Below, one piece after another: positions 35,900 through 46,889 of a stretch of DNA of 64,000 nt. The position numbers and the translations under genes were made by a program. The stretch spans positions 45,207,454 to 45,271,453 of the forward strand of contig NC_062214.1 of NCBI RefSeq assembly GCF_902686445.1. Reading direction: 5' to 3'. This DNA is from Sciurus carolinensis. Lineage: Eukaryota; Chordata; Mammalia; Rodentia; Sciuridae. The notes under the pieces were generated by a model. The model made no database searches and had not been told where the DNA came from. It saw only the letters and a list, made by a program, of their open reading frames with translations. Within the stretch, counting starts at the first letter, position 1, and the number at the start of each line of letters is the position of its first letter.

Positions 35900-38696
35900 G
35901 GGTGAGACTTTCGCTCCAGAGAGGCAGGTCCAGAGATCCAGGCCCAGACCAGTCAGGTCCCAGCCCGCAGTCTAGTGCCCATGCTGCAGTTAACCATCTG
36001 TCAACACATGGAGGCGCCTCTGTCCACTAGCAGGAATATACCCCATCTGAAAGCTGCTTCCTTGTGGAGCACTGCATTATCAAGTTCCTCCAAGACTTCA
36101 GGCTACTGAAGACTAGGAGGTGAGTTATTGGAAATGCACAGGGACACTATAAGTCAATAGAAGAAATCTGCAATATCTCAGAGTTTATCTAATATCGCTA
36201 TTAGAAGGGTAGATCCCTGAGCAATATGAGAAAACAAGGGAAAAATTTTAGAACAATATCCTTGATGAATATAGATGCAAAGATCTTTAACAAAATATTG
36301 GCAAACCATATCCAAAAACATATTAAGAAAACTGTGCACCACGATCAAGTGGGGTTCATCCCTGGAATGCAAGGATGGTTTAACATCTGTAAATCAATAA
36401 ACATAATCCATCATGTCAATAGACTTAAGGATAAGAATCATATGGTTATTTCAATTGACGCAGAAAAAGCGTTCAACAAAATACAACACCCCTTTATGCT
36501 CAAAACACTAGAAAAAATAGGGATAGTAGGAATATACCTGAACATTGTAAAGGCTATTTATGCTAAGCCCATGGCCAACATCATTCTTAATGGAGAAAAA
36601 CTGAAACCATTCCCTTTAAAAACAAGAACAAGAAAGGGATGTCCTCTTTCACCACTTCTATTCAACATTGTCCTCGAAACTCTAGCCAGAGCAATTTGGC
36701 AGACTAAAGAAATTAAAGGGATACGAATAGAAAAAGAGGAACTTAAGATGTCAATATTTGCTGATGACATGATTCTATATTTAGAGGATCCAAAAACCTC
36801 CTCCAGAAAACTTCTAGACCTCATCAATGAATTCAGCAAAATAGCAGGCTATAAAATCAACATGCATAAATGTAAATCATTTTTATACGCAAGTGACGAA
36901 ACAACTGAAAGGGAAATGAGGAAAACAACTCCATTTGCAATTACCTAAAAAAAAAAATACTTGGGAATCAATCTCACAAAACAGGTAAAAGATCTCTACA
37001 ATGAAAACTACAAAACATTGAAGAAAGAAATTGATGAAGACCTTAGAAGATGGAAAGATCTCCCATGTTCCTGGATAGGCAGAATTAATATTGTCAAAAT
37101 GGCCATACTACCAAAAGTGCTACACAGATTCAATGCAATTCCAATTAAAATCCCAATGATGTACCTTACAGAAATAGAGCAAGCAATCATGAAATTCATC
37201 TGGAAGAATAAGAAACCCAGAATAGCTAAAGCAATCCTTAACAGGAAGAATGAAACAGGGGGTATCACAATACCAGAACTTCAACTCTACTACAAAGCAA
37301 TAGTAACAAAAACGGCATGGTATTGGCACCAAAATAGACAGGTAGATCAATGGTACAGAATAGAGGACACAGACACAAACCCAAATAAATACAATTTTCT
37401 CATACTAGACACAGGTGACAAAAATATGCAATGGAGAAAAGATAGCCTCTTCAACAAATGGTGCTGGGAAAACTGGAAATCCATATGCAACAGAATGAAA
37501 CTAAACCCCTATCTCTCACCCTGCACAAAAATCAACTTAAAATGGATCAAGGACCTTGAAATCAGACCAGAGACCCTGCAGCTTATAGAAGAAAAAGTAG
37601 GTCCAAATCTTCATCATGTTGGCTTAGGATCAGACTTCCTTAACAGGACTCCCATAGCACAAGAAATAAAAGCAAGAATCAATAACTTGGGACATACTCA
37701 AACTAAATAGCTTTCTCTCAGCAAAGGAAACTATCAGCAATGCGAAGAGAGAACCTACAGAGTGGGAGAATATCTTTGCCAATCATACTTCAGATAGAGC
37801 ACTAATTTCCAGAATATATAAAGAACTCAAAAAGTTCTACACGAAGAATACAAATAACCCAATCAACAAATGGGCTAAGGATATGAACAGATACTTCACA
37901 GAAGAAGATCTACAAGCAATCAACAAACATATGAAAAAATGTTCACCATCTTTACTAATAAGAGAAATGCAAATCAAAACTACACTAAGATTCCATCTCA
38001 CCCCAATTAGCAACAATACGTGTTGGAGAGGATGTGGGGAAAAAGGTACACTCATACATTGCTGGTGGGACTGCAAATTAGTGCAGCCACTCTGGAAAGC
38101 AGTGTGTAGATTCCTTAGAAAACTTGGAATGGACCTACCATTTGACCCAGCTATCCCACTCCTCGGCCTATACCCAAAGAACTTAAAATCAGCATACTAC
38201 AGAGATACAGCCACATCAATGTTCATAGCTGCTCAATTCACAATAGCCAGACTGTGGAACCAACCTAGATGCCCTTCAATTGATGAATGGATAAAGAAAC
38301 TGTGGTATATATATACAATGGAATATTACTCAGCTATAAAGAATGATAAAATTATGGCATTTGCAGGCAAATGGATGAAATTGAAGACTATCATGTTAAG
38401 TGAGACAAGCCAATCTCAAAAATCCAAAAGACGAATGATCTTACTTGTAAGCAGATGATGACACATAATGAGGGGTGGGAGGGAGGCAAGAATGGAGGAA
38501 GGAGGGACTGTATAGAGGGAAAAGAGAGGTGGGAGGGGTGGGGGGGAAGGAAAAAAATAACAGAATGAATCGAACATCATTACTCTATGTAAATGTATGA
38601 TTATGCAAATGGTATGCTGTTACTCCATGTACAAACAGAAACATGTATCCCATGTGTTTACAATAAAAATAAATTAAAAAAAAAAACTGAACAGAC
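35900..38696 (+). mobile_element. L1-B: L1 with large internal deletion
   Basis: A 2.8-kb L1. It holds about 325 bp of 5'UTR (35900-36225), the first codons of ORF1 (ATGAGAAAACAAGGG), a direct jump into the ORF2 reverse-transcriptase region, then the rest of ORF2, a 3'UTR with a G-rich purine tract (38466-38552), and an A tail. Compared with L1-D, about 2.6 kb is missing. The breakpoints share the motif caagg-aagaaaat. The 5'UTR matches that of L1-E. Plus orientation, antisense to RALGAPA2, starting about 0.5 kb upstream of exon 35364-35421. No convincing target-site duplication was found. Confidence 0.9.
36226..38458 (+). pseudogene. L1-B ORF1-ORF2 fusion frame, RT and C-terminal region
   Basis: The frame opens with the ORF1 start peptide MRKQGK and continues in frame into ORF2 RT ([14 protein letters not shown]). 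It keeps [38 protein letters not shown] and the catalytic [18 protein letters not shown] at 36946-36948 stops it after 240 codons. The same frame resumes at 36961 ([14 protein letters not shown]) and runs to 37710, where a frameshift near 37690 intervenes. The last part, 37883-38458, holds the cysteine-rich [18 protein letters not shown] motif and the ORF2 C-terminus. The endonuclease domain is absent. With one stop and one shift, this is the best preserved L1 coding sequence in the window, but it is not functional as it stands. Confidence 0.88.
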
Positions 38697-38697
38697 A

Positions 38698-38720
38698 GAA
38701 AGAAAAGAAAAGAAAAGAAA
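38698..38720. repeat. (AAAGA)n-like simple repeat
   Basis: Short purine repeat following the L1-B tail. Confidence 0.7.
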
Positions 38721-38749
38721 GTTACATTCTCTTGCTTTTACAATTTTAT

Positions 38750-38966
38750 TTATTTTTATTTTTTAATTTTTGGTACTGGGGATTGAACTCAGGGACTCCA
38801 GACCACTGAGTCACATCCCCAGCCCTATTTTGTATTTGATTTGGAGACAGGGTCTCACGGAGTTGCTAAGCGCCTAACTTCTGCAGAAGCTGGCTTTGAA
38901 CTCTCAATCCTCCTGTCTCAGGCTCCTGAACAGCTGGGATTACAGGCTCGCACCACCGCACCTGGC
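38750..38966 (-). mobile_element. B1-dID dimeric SINE, reverse orientation
   Basis: T-rich tail, ID half ('tttggtactggggattgaac', 'agtcacatccccagcc'), then B1 half ('gagacagggtctcacggag', 'gctgggattacaggctcgc'). Intact dimer order; same orientation as RALGAPA2. Confidence 0.9.
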
Positions 38967-38969
38967 TTA

Positions 38970-39420
38970 ATTGTGTATTTTTGATAGAGGAAATTACTAA
39001 AAATTCATTTTTGTTTATTTGTCACATATTACTAAACTGACTCAGAAAGTTAACTTCATTTCTCAAATGTAGAAACTGAAACAGACTACCATGTAGAAAG
39101 GTCTATTTCCACCGCAATATTAAAGCATTGTCAAATCGCACATCTACAATGTTATGTACCTGAAATAACTACAACCTAGAGCTTTCCTTACAAAATACAG
39201 GTTGAAAAGAATCGAATGGACAAGAATTCATCTCCATTCTTTCTCCTTTGTTTCCAAATATAATATCACTTGACATCTTTTTTTTTAACTTCAAACAAAG
39301 AAAATTCAGTAACTAAGTAAGCATACAGAAATACTAGACTGTTTTTAAAGAATGAAAATTTTCCAAGTTCATACAAACAATTTGGGTAGCATGACTTGAA
39401 ATAAAAGTAGACCTTATAAT
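38970..39420. other. Presumed RALGAPA2 intron, nothing recognised
   Basis: Unique-looking A+T-rich sequence separating L1-B from the L1-C/L1-D pair. Confidence 0.45.
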
Positions 39421-39443
39421 TAAAAAAAAAAAAAAAAAAGAAA

Positions 39444-40015
39444 GAAAACTTGGAATGGACCCACCATTTGACCCAGCTATCCCACTCATCGGCCTATACC
39501 CAAAGGACTTAAAATCAGCCTACTACAGAGATACAGCCACATCAATGTTCATAGCTGCTCAATTCACAATAGTCAGTCTGTGGAACCAACCTAGATGTCC
39601 TTCAATTGATGAATGGATAAAGAAACTGTGGTATATATATACAAAGGAATATTACTCAGCAATAAAGAATAATAAAATTATGGCATTTGCAGGTAAATGG
39701 ATAAAATTGGAGAACATCATGCCAAGTGAGATAAGCCAATCTCAAAAATCCAAAGGATGAATGATCTCACTGATAAGCGGATGATGATACATAATGGGTG
39801 GTGGGAGGGGTGCAAGAACGGAGGAAGGAGGGACTATATAGTGGGAAAAGAGGGGTGGGAGGGGTGGGGGGAAGGAAAAAATAACAGAATGATTCAAACA
39901 TCATTACCCTATGTAAATGTATGATTACGCAAATGGTATGCTGTTACTCCATGTACAAACAGAAACAACATGTACCCTATTTGTTTACAATAAAAATAAA
40001 TTAAAAAAAAAAAAA
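39444..40015 (+). mobile_element. L1-C: 5'-truncated L1 3' end
   Basis: Starts within the ORF2 C-terminus, immediately after an A19-GAAA tract at 39422-39443. It carries the last codons of ORF2 (39455-39760: [20 protein letters not shown] onward), a purine-rich 3'UTR (39795-39878) and an A13 tail. By eye it resembles L1-B more closely than L1-D. Its tail runs straight into the ORF1 start of L1-D. Confidence 0.88.
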
Positions 40016-40024
40016 GAAAAGAAA

Positions 40025-40980
40025 ATGTCCCAAACAAACCTCGATGCTACATCAATAAAATCCAATGACAGCATGGTAGAAGACATGTCTAAAAGGGAGT
40101 TCAGAATGTACATAATTAAAATGATCAGAGAAGCAAATGATGAGATAAGAGAGCAAATGCGGGCATTGAATGGTCCCACCAAACAACAGTTAAAAGAGCA
40201 AACGCAGGAAGCAAAGGATCATTTCAATAAAGAGACAGAGATTCTGAAAAAATAAAAAAACAGAAATTACTGAAATGAAGGAAACAATAAACCAAATTAA
40301 AAACTCCATAGGATAGAACACCTGGAAGACAGAACCTCAGACATTGAAGACAAAATATTTAATCTTGAAAACAAACGTGACCAGAGAAGATGGTAAGAAA
40401 TCATGAATGGAATCTTCAAGGATGATGGAATATCATGAAAAGACCAAATTTAAGAATTATTGGGATTGAAGAAGGCACAGAGAAACAAACCAAAGGAATG
40501 AACAACCTATTCAATTAAATAATATCAGAAAATTTCCCAAATCAGAAGAATAAAATGGAAAATCAAATACAAGAGGCATATAGGACACTAAATGTACAAA
40601 ATTACAACAGACCCACACCAAGGCACGTTATTATGAAAATATCTAACATAAAAAATAAAGACAGAGAAAAGAATCAAATTTCATTCAGGGGGAAACCAAT
40701 AAGGATATCAGCAGATTTTTCAATTCATATGCTAAAAGCTAGAAAGGCCTGGAACGACATTTATCAAGCCCTGAAAGAAAATGGATGCCAACCAAGAATC
40801 TTATACCCAGCAAAACTTACCTTCAGATTTGATGACAAAATAAAATCCTTCCATAATAAACAAAAACTAAAAGAATTTACAAAAAGAAAGCCGGCATTAC
40901 AGAACATTCTCAGCAAAATATTCCATGAGGAAGAGATGAAAAACAACAATGCAAATCAGCAAAGGAAGGAACTAGCCTAA
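40025..40980 (+). pseudogene. L1-D ORF1 (ORF1p), broken into two halves
   Basis: The N-terminal half (40025-40255) starts MSQTNLDATSIKSNDSMVED and runs into the coiled coil (MIREANDEIREQMRALNG, EQTQEAKDHFNKE); it ends at a stop after an A-run frameshift. The C-terminal half (40555-40980) starts MENQIQEAYRTLNVQNYNRP and includes the RRM/CTD hallmarks FRGKPIRISADFS, ARKAWNDIYQALKENGCQPR and ILYPAKLTF. The family function is trimeric RNA binding and nucleic-acid chaperoning. The first residues of ORF1 (as in MRKQGKK of L1-E) are replaced by the upstream A/G tract. Confidence 0.9.
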
Positions 40981-41028
40981 AGGAATAGCCAAATAAAGGA
41001 GAAACCAAGTCGTGTCAAAAAAAAAAAA

Positions 41029-44000
41029 ATGAGCCAAATGACTGAGAATACAAATCATATCTCAATAATAACCCTGAATGTTAATGGCCTGAACTCATCA
41101 ATCAAAAGACATAGACTGACAGATTGGATCAAAAAGAAAAATCCAACAATACATTGCCTGCAAGAGACTCATCTCATAGAAAGAGATACCCATAGACTAA
41201 AGCTGGAAGGATAGAGAAAAACATACCATGCACATGGACTCAGCAAAAAAGCCAGAGTATCCATCCTCATATAAGATAATGTGGACTTCAAGCCAAAGTT
41301 AGTCAGAAGGGATAAAGAAGGACATTTCATACTGCTTAAGGGAAGCATACATCAGCAAGACATAACAATCATAAATATTTATGCCCCAAACAATGGCTCA
41401 TCCATCTACCTCAAAACAAATCCTTCTCAATTCGAGGAACCAAACAGACCATAACACAATAATACTAGGTGAGTTTAACACACCTCTTTCACCACTGGAC
41501 AGATAGTCCAAACAAAAATTGAACAAAGAAACCATAGATCTCAATAACAATCGATAATTTAGACCACAGATATATATAGAATATTCCATCCATCAATGAG
41601 TGAATATACTTTCTTCTCAGTAGCAAATGGATTCTTCTCTAAAATATATCATATGTTATGCCACAAAGCTACTCTCAGCAAATACAAAAAGATAGAGATA
41701 CTACCTTGTATTCTATCAGATCATAATGGAATGAAATTAGAAAGCAACGACAAAATAAAAAACAGAAACTACTCCAACACCTGGAGATTAAATAATACAC
41801 TATTGAATGATGCATAAATAACAGAAGACATCAGGGGGAAATAAAAAAATTCTTAGAGGTAAACAAGAACAAAGATATAACATATCACAATCTCTATGTG
41901 ATGAAAGCAGTGCGAAGAGGAAAAATCATTTCGTGGAATGAATTCAATAAAAGAAGAAAAAGTCAACAAATAAACAACCGAACATTAGAGCTCAAAGTCC
42001 AGAAAAAGAACACCTAAAAGTAGTAGAAGAGAGGAAATAGTTAAAATCAGAGCTGAAATCAATTAAATTGAAACAAAAGAAACAATCAAAAAAATTGACA
42101 AAATAAAAAGTTGGTTCTTTGAAAAAATAAAGAAAATTGATAAACCCTTAGCCACACTAACAAAGAGAAGGAGAGAGAAAACTCGAACTACTAAAATTCG
42201 GGATGAAAAAGGAAATATCACAACAGACACCACTGAAACACAAAATATAATTAGAAGCTATTTTGAAAATCTGTACTCCAACTAAATAGAAAATCTCGAA
42301 GACATCAACAGATTTCTAGAGACATATGATCCACCCAAACTGAATCAGGAGGATACACACAATTTAAATAGATCAATTTCAAGCAATGAAATAGAAGAAG
42401 TCATCAAAAGCCTACCAACAAAGAAAAGTCCGGGACCAGATGGATTCTCAGCCGAGTTCTACAAGACCTTCAAAGAAGAGCTCATTCCAATACTCCTCAA
42501 AGTATTCCATAAAATGGAAGAGGAGGGAACCCTTCCAAACTCATTCTATAAAGCTAATATCACCCTGATACCAAAACCAGACAGAGACACATCAAGGAAA
42601 GAAAATTTCAGGCCAATATCCCTAATGAACATAGATGCAAAAATTCTTAATGAAATTTTAGCAAATCGCATACAAAAACATATTAAAAAGATAGTACACC
42701 ACGATCAAGTGGGTTTTATCCCAGGGATGCAAGGTTGGTTCAACATCCGGAAATCAATAAATGTGATTCATCATATCAACAGACTTAAAGTTAAGAATCA
42801 CATGATTATTTCAATAGATGCAGAAAAAGCATTTGATAAAATACAGCACCCCTTCATGCTCAAAACACTAGAAAAAACAGGGATACTAGAACATTCCTCA
42901 ACATTGTAAAAACTCTATGCTAAGTCCAAGGCCAACATCATTCTAAATGGAGAAAAACTGAAAGCATTCTCCCTAAAAACTGGAACAAGGCAGGAATGCC
43001 CTCTTTCACCACTTCTATTCAACATTGTCCTTGAAACTCTAGCTGGAGCAATTAGACAGACCAAAGAAATTAAAGGGATATGAATAGGAAAAGAAGAACT
43101 CAAACGATCACTATTTGCAGATGACAGCCGAAAAATTCCACCAGAAAACTAGAACTCATAAATGAATTCAGTAAAGTAGCAGGATATAAAATCAATGTTC
43201 ACAAATCTAATGCATTTTTATTCATAAGTGATGAATCCTCTAAAAGAGAATTTAGGAAAACTACCCGATTCACAATAGCATCAAAAAAATAAAATACTTG
43301 GAAATCAAGCTAACAAAACAGGTGAAAGACCTTTACAATGAGAACTACAGAACCCTAAAGAAAGAAATTAACAAAAACCTTAGAAGATGGTAAGATCACC
43401 CATGTTCTTGGATAGGCAGAATTAATATTGTCAAAATGGCCATACTACCAAAAGTGCTATACAAATTCAATGCAATTCCAATTAAAATCCCAATGACATA
43501 CTTCATAGAAACAGAGTAAGAAATCATGAAATTCATTTGGAAGAATAAGAGACAGAGAATAGCTAAAGCAATCCTTAGCAGGAAAAATAAATCAGGGAGT
43601 ATCACAATACCAGAACTTCAACCATAATACAGAGCAATAGTAACAAAAACGGCATGGTATTGGCACCAAAATAGACAGCAGATCAATGGTACAGAATAGA
43701 GGACACAGACACAAACCCAAATAAATACAGTTTTCTCATAGACAAAGGTGCCAACACAATGGAGAAATGATAGTCTGTTCAACAAATGGTGCTGGGAAAA
43801 CTGGAAATCCATATGCAACAGAATGAAACTAAACCCTATCCCTCAACCCTGCACAAAACTCAACTCAAAATGGATCAAGGACCTTGAAATCAGACCAGAG
43901 ACCCTGCAGCTTATAGAAGAAAAAGTAGGTCCAAATCTTCATCATGTTGGCTTAGGACCAGACTTCCTTAACATGACTCCCAAAGTCTAAGAAATAAAAG

Positions 44001-44810
44001 CAGGAATCAATAATTGGGATAGTTTTAAACTAAATAGCTTTTTCTCAGCAAAGGAAACTATCAGCAATGTGCAGAGAGAACCTATAGAGTGGGAGAAAAT
44101 CTTTGCCACTCATACTTCAGATAGAACACTAATTTCCAGACTATATAAAGAACTCAAAAAAACTCTACACCAAGAATACAAATAACCCAATCAACAAATG
44201 GGCTAAGGAAATGAGTAGACACTTCACAGAATATGATCTACAAGCAATCAACAGATATATGAAAAATGTTCAACATCTCTAATAATAAGAGAAATGCAAA
44301 TCAAAACTACCCTAAGATTCCATCTCACCCCAATCAGGATGGCCATTATCAAGAATACAAGAAACAACAGGTGTTGGTGAAGATGTGGGAAAAAAGGTAC
44401 ACCCATACATTGCTGGTGGGGTTGCAAATTAGTGCAGTCACTCTGGAAAACAGTGTGGAGATTTCTTAGAAAACTTGGAAAGGAACCACCTTTTGACCCA
44501 GCTATTCCACTTCTTGGCCTACACCCAAAGGACTTAAAATCAGCATACTACAGTGATGCAGCAACATCAATGTTCATAGCTGCTCAATTCACAATAGCTA
44601 GATTGTGGAACCAACCTAGATGCCCTTCAATTGATGAATGGATAAAGCAACTGTGGTATATAGATACACAATGGAATATTACTTAGCCATAAAGAAGAAT
44701 AAATTATGGCATTTGCAGGTAAATGGATGAAATTGGAGAATATCATGCTAAATGAGATAAGCCAATCCCAAAAAACCAAAGGCCGAATGATCTCTCTGAT
44801 AAGCGGATGA
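41029..44810 (+). pseudogene. L1-D ORF2 (endonuclease-reverse transcriptase), broken
   Basis: The start MSQMTENTNHISIITLNVNG and the motif TIHCLQETHL mark the APE-like endonuclease, which is cut by a stop at 41214. The RT survives in part at 42514-42909 ([47 protein letters not shown]). The catalytic FADD motif is present near 43110-43125, but a deletion follows it immediately (ADDSRKIPP). The C-terminal parts at 43748-43990 and 44432-44686 match L1-B. Many stops and indels: non-functional and older than L1-B. Confidence 0.9.
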
Positions 44811-45221
44811 TGATACATAATGGGGGGTGGGAGGGAGGCAAGAATGGAGGAAGGATGGATTGTACAGAGGAAAAAGACGTGTGGGGGGAAGGAAAAATAA
44901 CAGAATGAGACAAACATCATTACCCTATGTACATGTATGATTACACAAATGGTACGACTCTACTTCATGTACAACCAGAGAAACAAGTTGTACCCCATTT
45001 GTTTACAATGAATGAAAATAAATAAATTATTTAAAAAATAAAAATACAGCACACTGCAGAGAAGAATAAAAACCCAACAATTTATGAAATTAAAAAATAC
45101 AAAATTTAAATCCATAATAGAAGAGAAGGGTCTGAGCTTAACATTCCAAAATTAAGCAAATGTGTTTTTAAAATATGTTGCAGGATTCCAGCATCCATGC
45201 TATAGCTTGACAACTTCCACA

Positions 45222-45263
<42 letters not shown>
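45222..45263. repeat. (AC)n microsatellite
   Basis: About 40 bp of CA repeat with one early interruption (cacatacac). Confidence 0.95.
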
Positions 45264-45268
<5 letters not shown>

Positions 45269-45548
45269 TTTCACGCTATTAAGAACATAAAAATAAATCT
45301 TAGGATCACAGTTATGCATGTCCTCATGATAGACAGAAATGTACACAATTATTTGGCCATTAAGAGTAGCTCTAACTTTTTTTCCTCACTCCAGAACAAA
45401 TTTGGTCAAGTTATTCTAAGGTAATAAAAGTCCTTGTACTTTGGTTATAACTACTTTTATAAAAAGTATAGAATCCAAAACTGGACAAAATACCTTCCTT
45501 TGTATTAACAATATATTACTATTTTAGAATGAAAATCCCCCTTCTAAG
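45264..45548. other. Presumed RALGAPA2 intron, nothing recognised
   Basis: No repeat or exon recognised. Confidence 0.4.
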
Positions 45549-45762
45549 GTAAAGGTACATTCAGACATTGCTGTGGGAATGTAAATTGGTGCAACTATTA
45601 TGGAAAGAAGTATGGAGATTCCTCAGAAAATTGGAATGGAACCACCATTTGGTATACTTATCCCCCTCCTTAGCCTATACCTAAAGAACTTAAATCATTG
45701 ATGTGACGCAGCCACATCAATGTTTATAGCAGCTCAATTCACAACAGCTAAGCTATGGAACT
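45549..45762 (+). mobile_element. L1 ORF2 3' fragment, truncated at both ends
   Basis: Resembles the ORF2 C-terminal region of L1-A ('aaggtacattcagacattgc', 'tatggagattcctcag', 'gctcaattcacaacagcta'). It stops abruptly before the 3'UTR and has no tail, where the reverse-oriented older L1 begins. Confidence 0.85.
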
Positions 45763-45769
45763 TTTTACT

Positions 45770-46812
45770 ATTTCAAAATTAATTTCATTTATTTTTATTT
45801 TAGTCATTGACAAATAATAATTATATTTATTGGGATACAAAGCGATGTGTCTTTTCATTTATTTATTTATTTTTCATTCATTTATTTGGTAACTAAACTC
45901 AGGTTCCTGTACATGCTAGGCAAATGCTTTACCATTTAGCTACATACCCACCCCTCAAAGTGATGGGCTGATGATATATGTACACATTGTGGAATGATTG
46001 CAAGATGCTAATTAATATATATCCATCACCTCACATACTTGTCATTTTTGTTGAAAACACTTAAAATTTATTCTTTTAGCAATTTTGAAATATAAAATGC
46101 ATTACTATTAACTATGATCACCATGCTCAAAATTTAATTTTTCCTGTTTAACTGAAACTTTGTACCCTTTAAACAAGGAGTCTTTTTTTACCCATTCCCT
46201 AGACCCCAGTCTCTGAAAACTGCCATTCTACTCTCTACTTCTTTAAGTTTGACTTTCTTAGATTCCATAAATAAGAGCAATCCTGTAGTATTTGTCTTTC
46301 TGTGCTTGGCTTATTTCATTTAGTATTATGTCCTCCAGGTTTGTCCATGTTGTCGCCAATGACAGCATTCCCCTCTTTTTAAAGGCTGAATAGTATTTCA
46401 TATGCATTCATCCACTGATGGACACCTATGCTGTTTCCATATCTTGGCTATTGTGATTAATGCTACAGTGAACATGGGAGTGCAGATATCTTTTTCACAC
46501 AATGATTTCAATTCTTTGGATATATACCCAGAAGTGAGATTGGTGGATCATATGGTATTCCATTTTTAGTTTTTGTTTGTTTGTTTGTTTTTGCAGAATC
46601 TCCCAGCTATTCTCCATAATGGTTATGCTAATTACATTTCCAACAGTGTACCAGGATTCTCTTTTCTCCTCTTCCTTGCCAACACTTATTTTTCATCTTT
46701 TTGATAATAGCAATTGAAATAGGTATAAAGTGATAGTTCACTGTGGTTTTAATTTGCATTTCCCTGATTATTAATGATGTTGAACATTTGTATGACCTTT
46801 TTTTGAGAAATG
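45770..46812 (-). mobile_element. Older L1 (L1M-type) 3' end, reverse orientation
   Basis: Classic mammalian L1 3' region read in reverse: 'tgtgcttggcttatttcatt', 'ggctgaatagtatttcatat', 'ccatatcttggctattgtg', 'ttggatatatacccagaagt' and 'atttgcatttccctgatta'. Interrupted by a SINE fragment near 45855-45955. In sense orientation relative to RALGAPA2. Confidence 0.85.
45855..45957 (-). mobile_element. ID-type SINE fragment inside older L1
   Basis: Reverse ID remnant ('gtacatgctaggcaaatgc', then 'taccatttagctacatacc') with a (TTTA)n stretch on its tail side. Confidence 0.65.
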
Positions 46813-46889
46813 TCTATTCCAATCAGCTTATCTTTCAAGCCCAGAAGTCTAACAGGAATCCTCTATCTTGTGTTACTTTTGTAACTATG

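Larger units (their letters stand above)
40016..45040 (+). mobile_element. L1-D: nearly complete L1 lacking its 5'UTR
   Basis: Begins a few codons into ORF1 at 'gaaaatgtcccaaac' directly after the L1-C tail. It contains ORF1 (40025-40980), a short inter-ORF spacer ending in A13, ORF2 (41029-44810), a 3'UTR with a purine tract (44820-44895) and an A-rich end. Both ORFs are broken. Plus orientation, antisense to RALGAPA2. I found no clear target-site duplication around L1-D alone or around L1-C plus L1-D. Confidence 0.88.

Noticed and set aside
36558..37350. Minus-strand open frames of 76-93 codons within L1-B
   Set aside because: They are antisense shadows of the ORF2 coding sequence, repeated in L1-D and L1-A for the same reason.
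39917..40255. 112-codon frame that appears to link the L1-C 3'UTR to ORF1 of L1-D
   Set aside because: The first part is L1-C 3'UTR and poly-A (KKKKKEKK) translated by chance; only the part from 40025 is ORF1.
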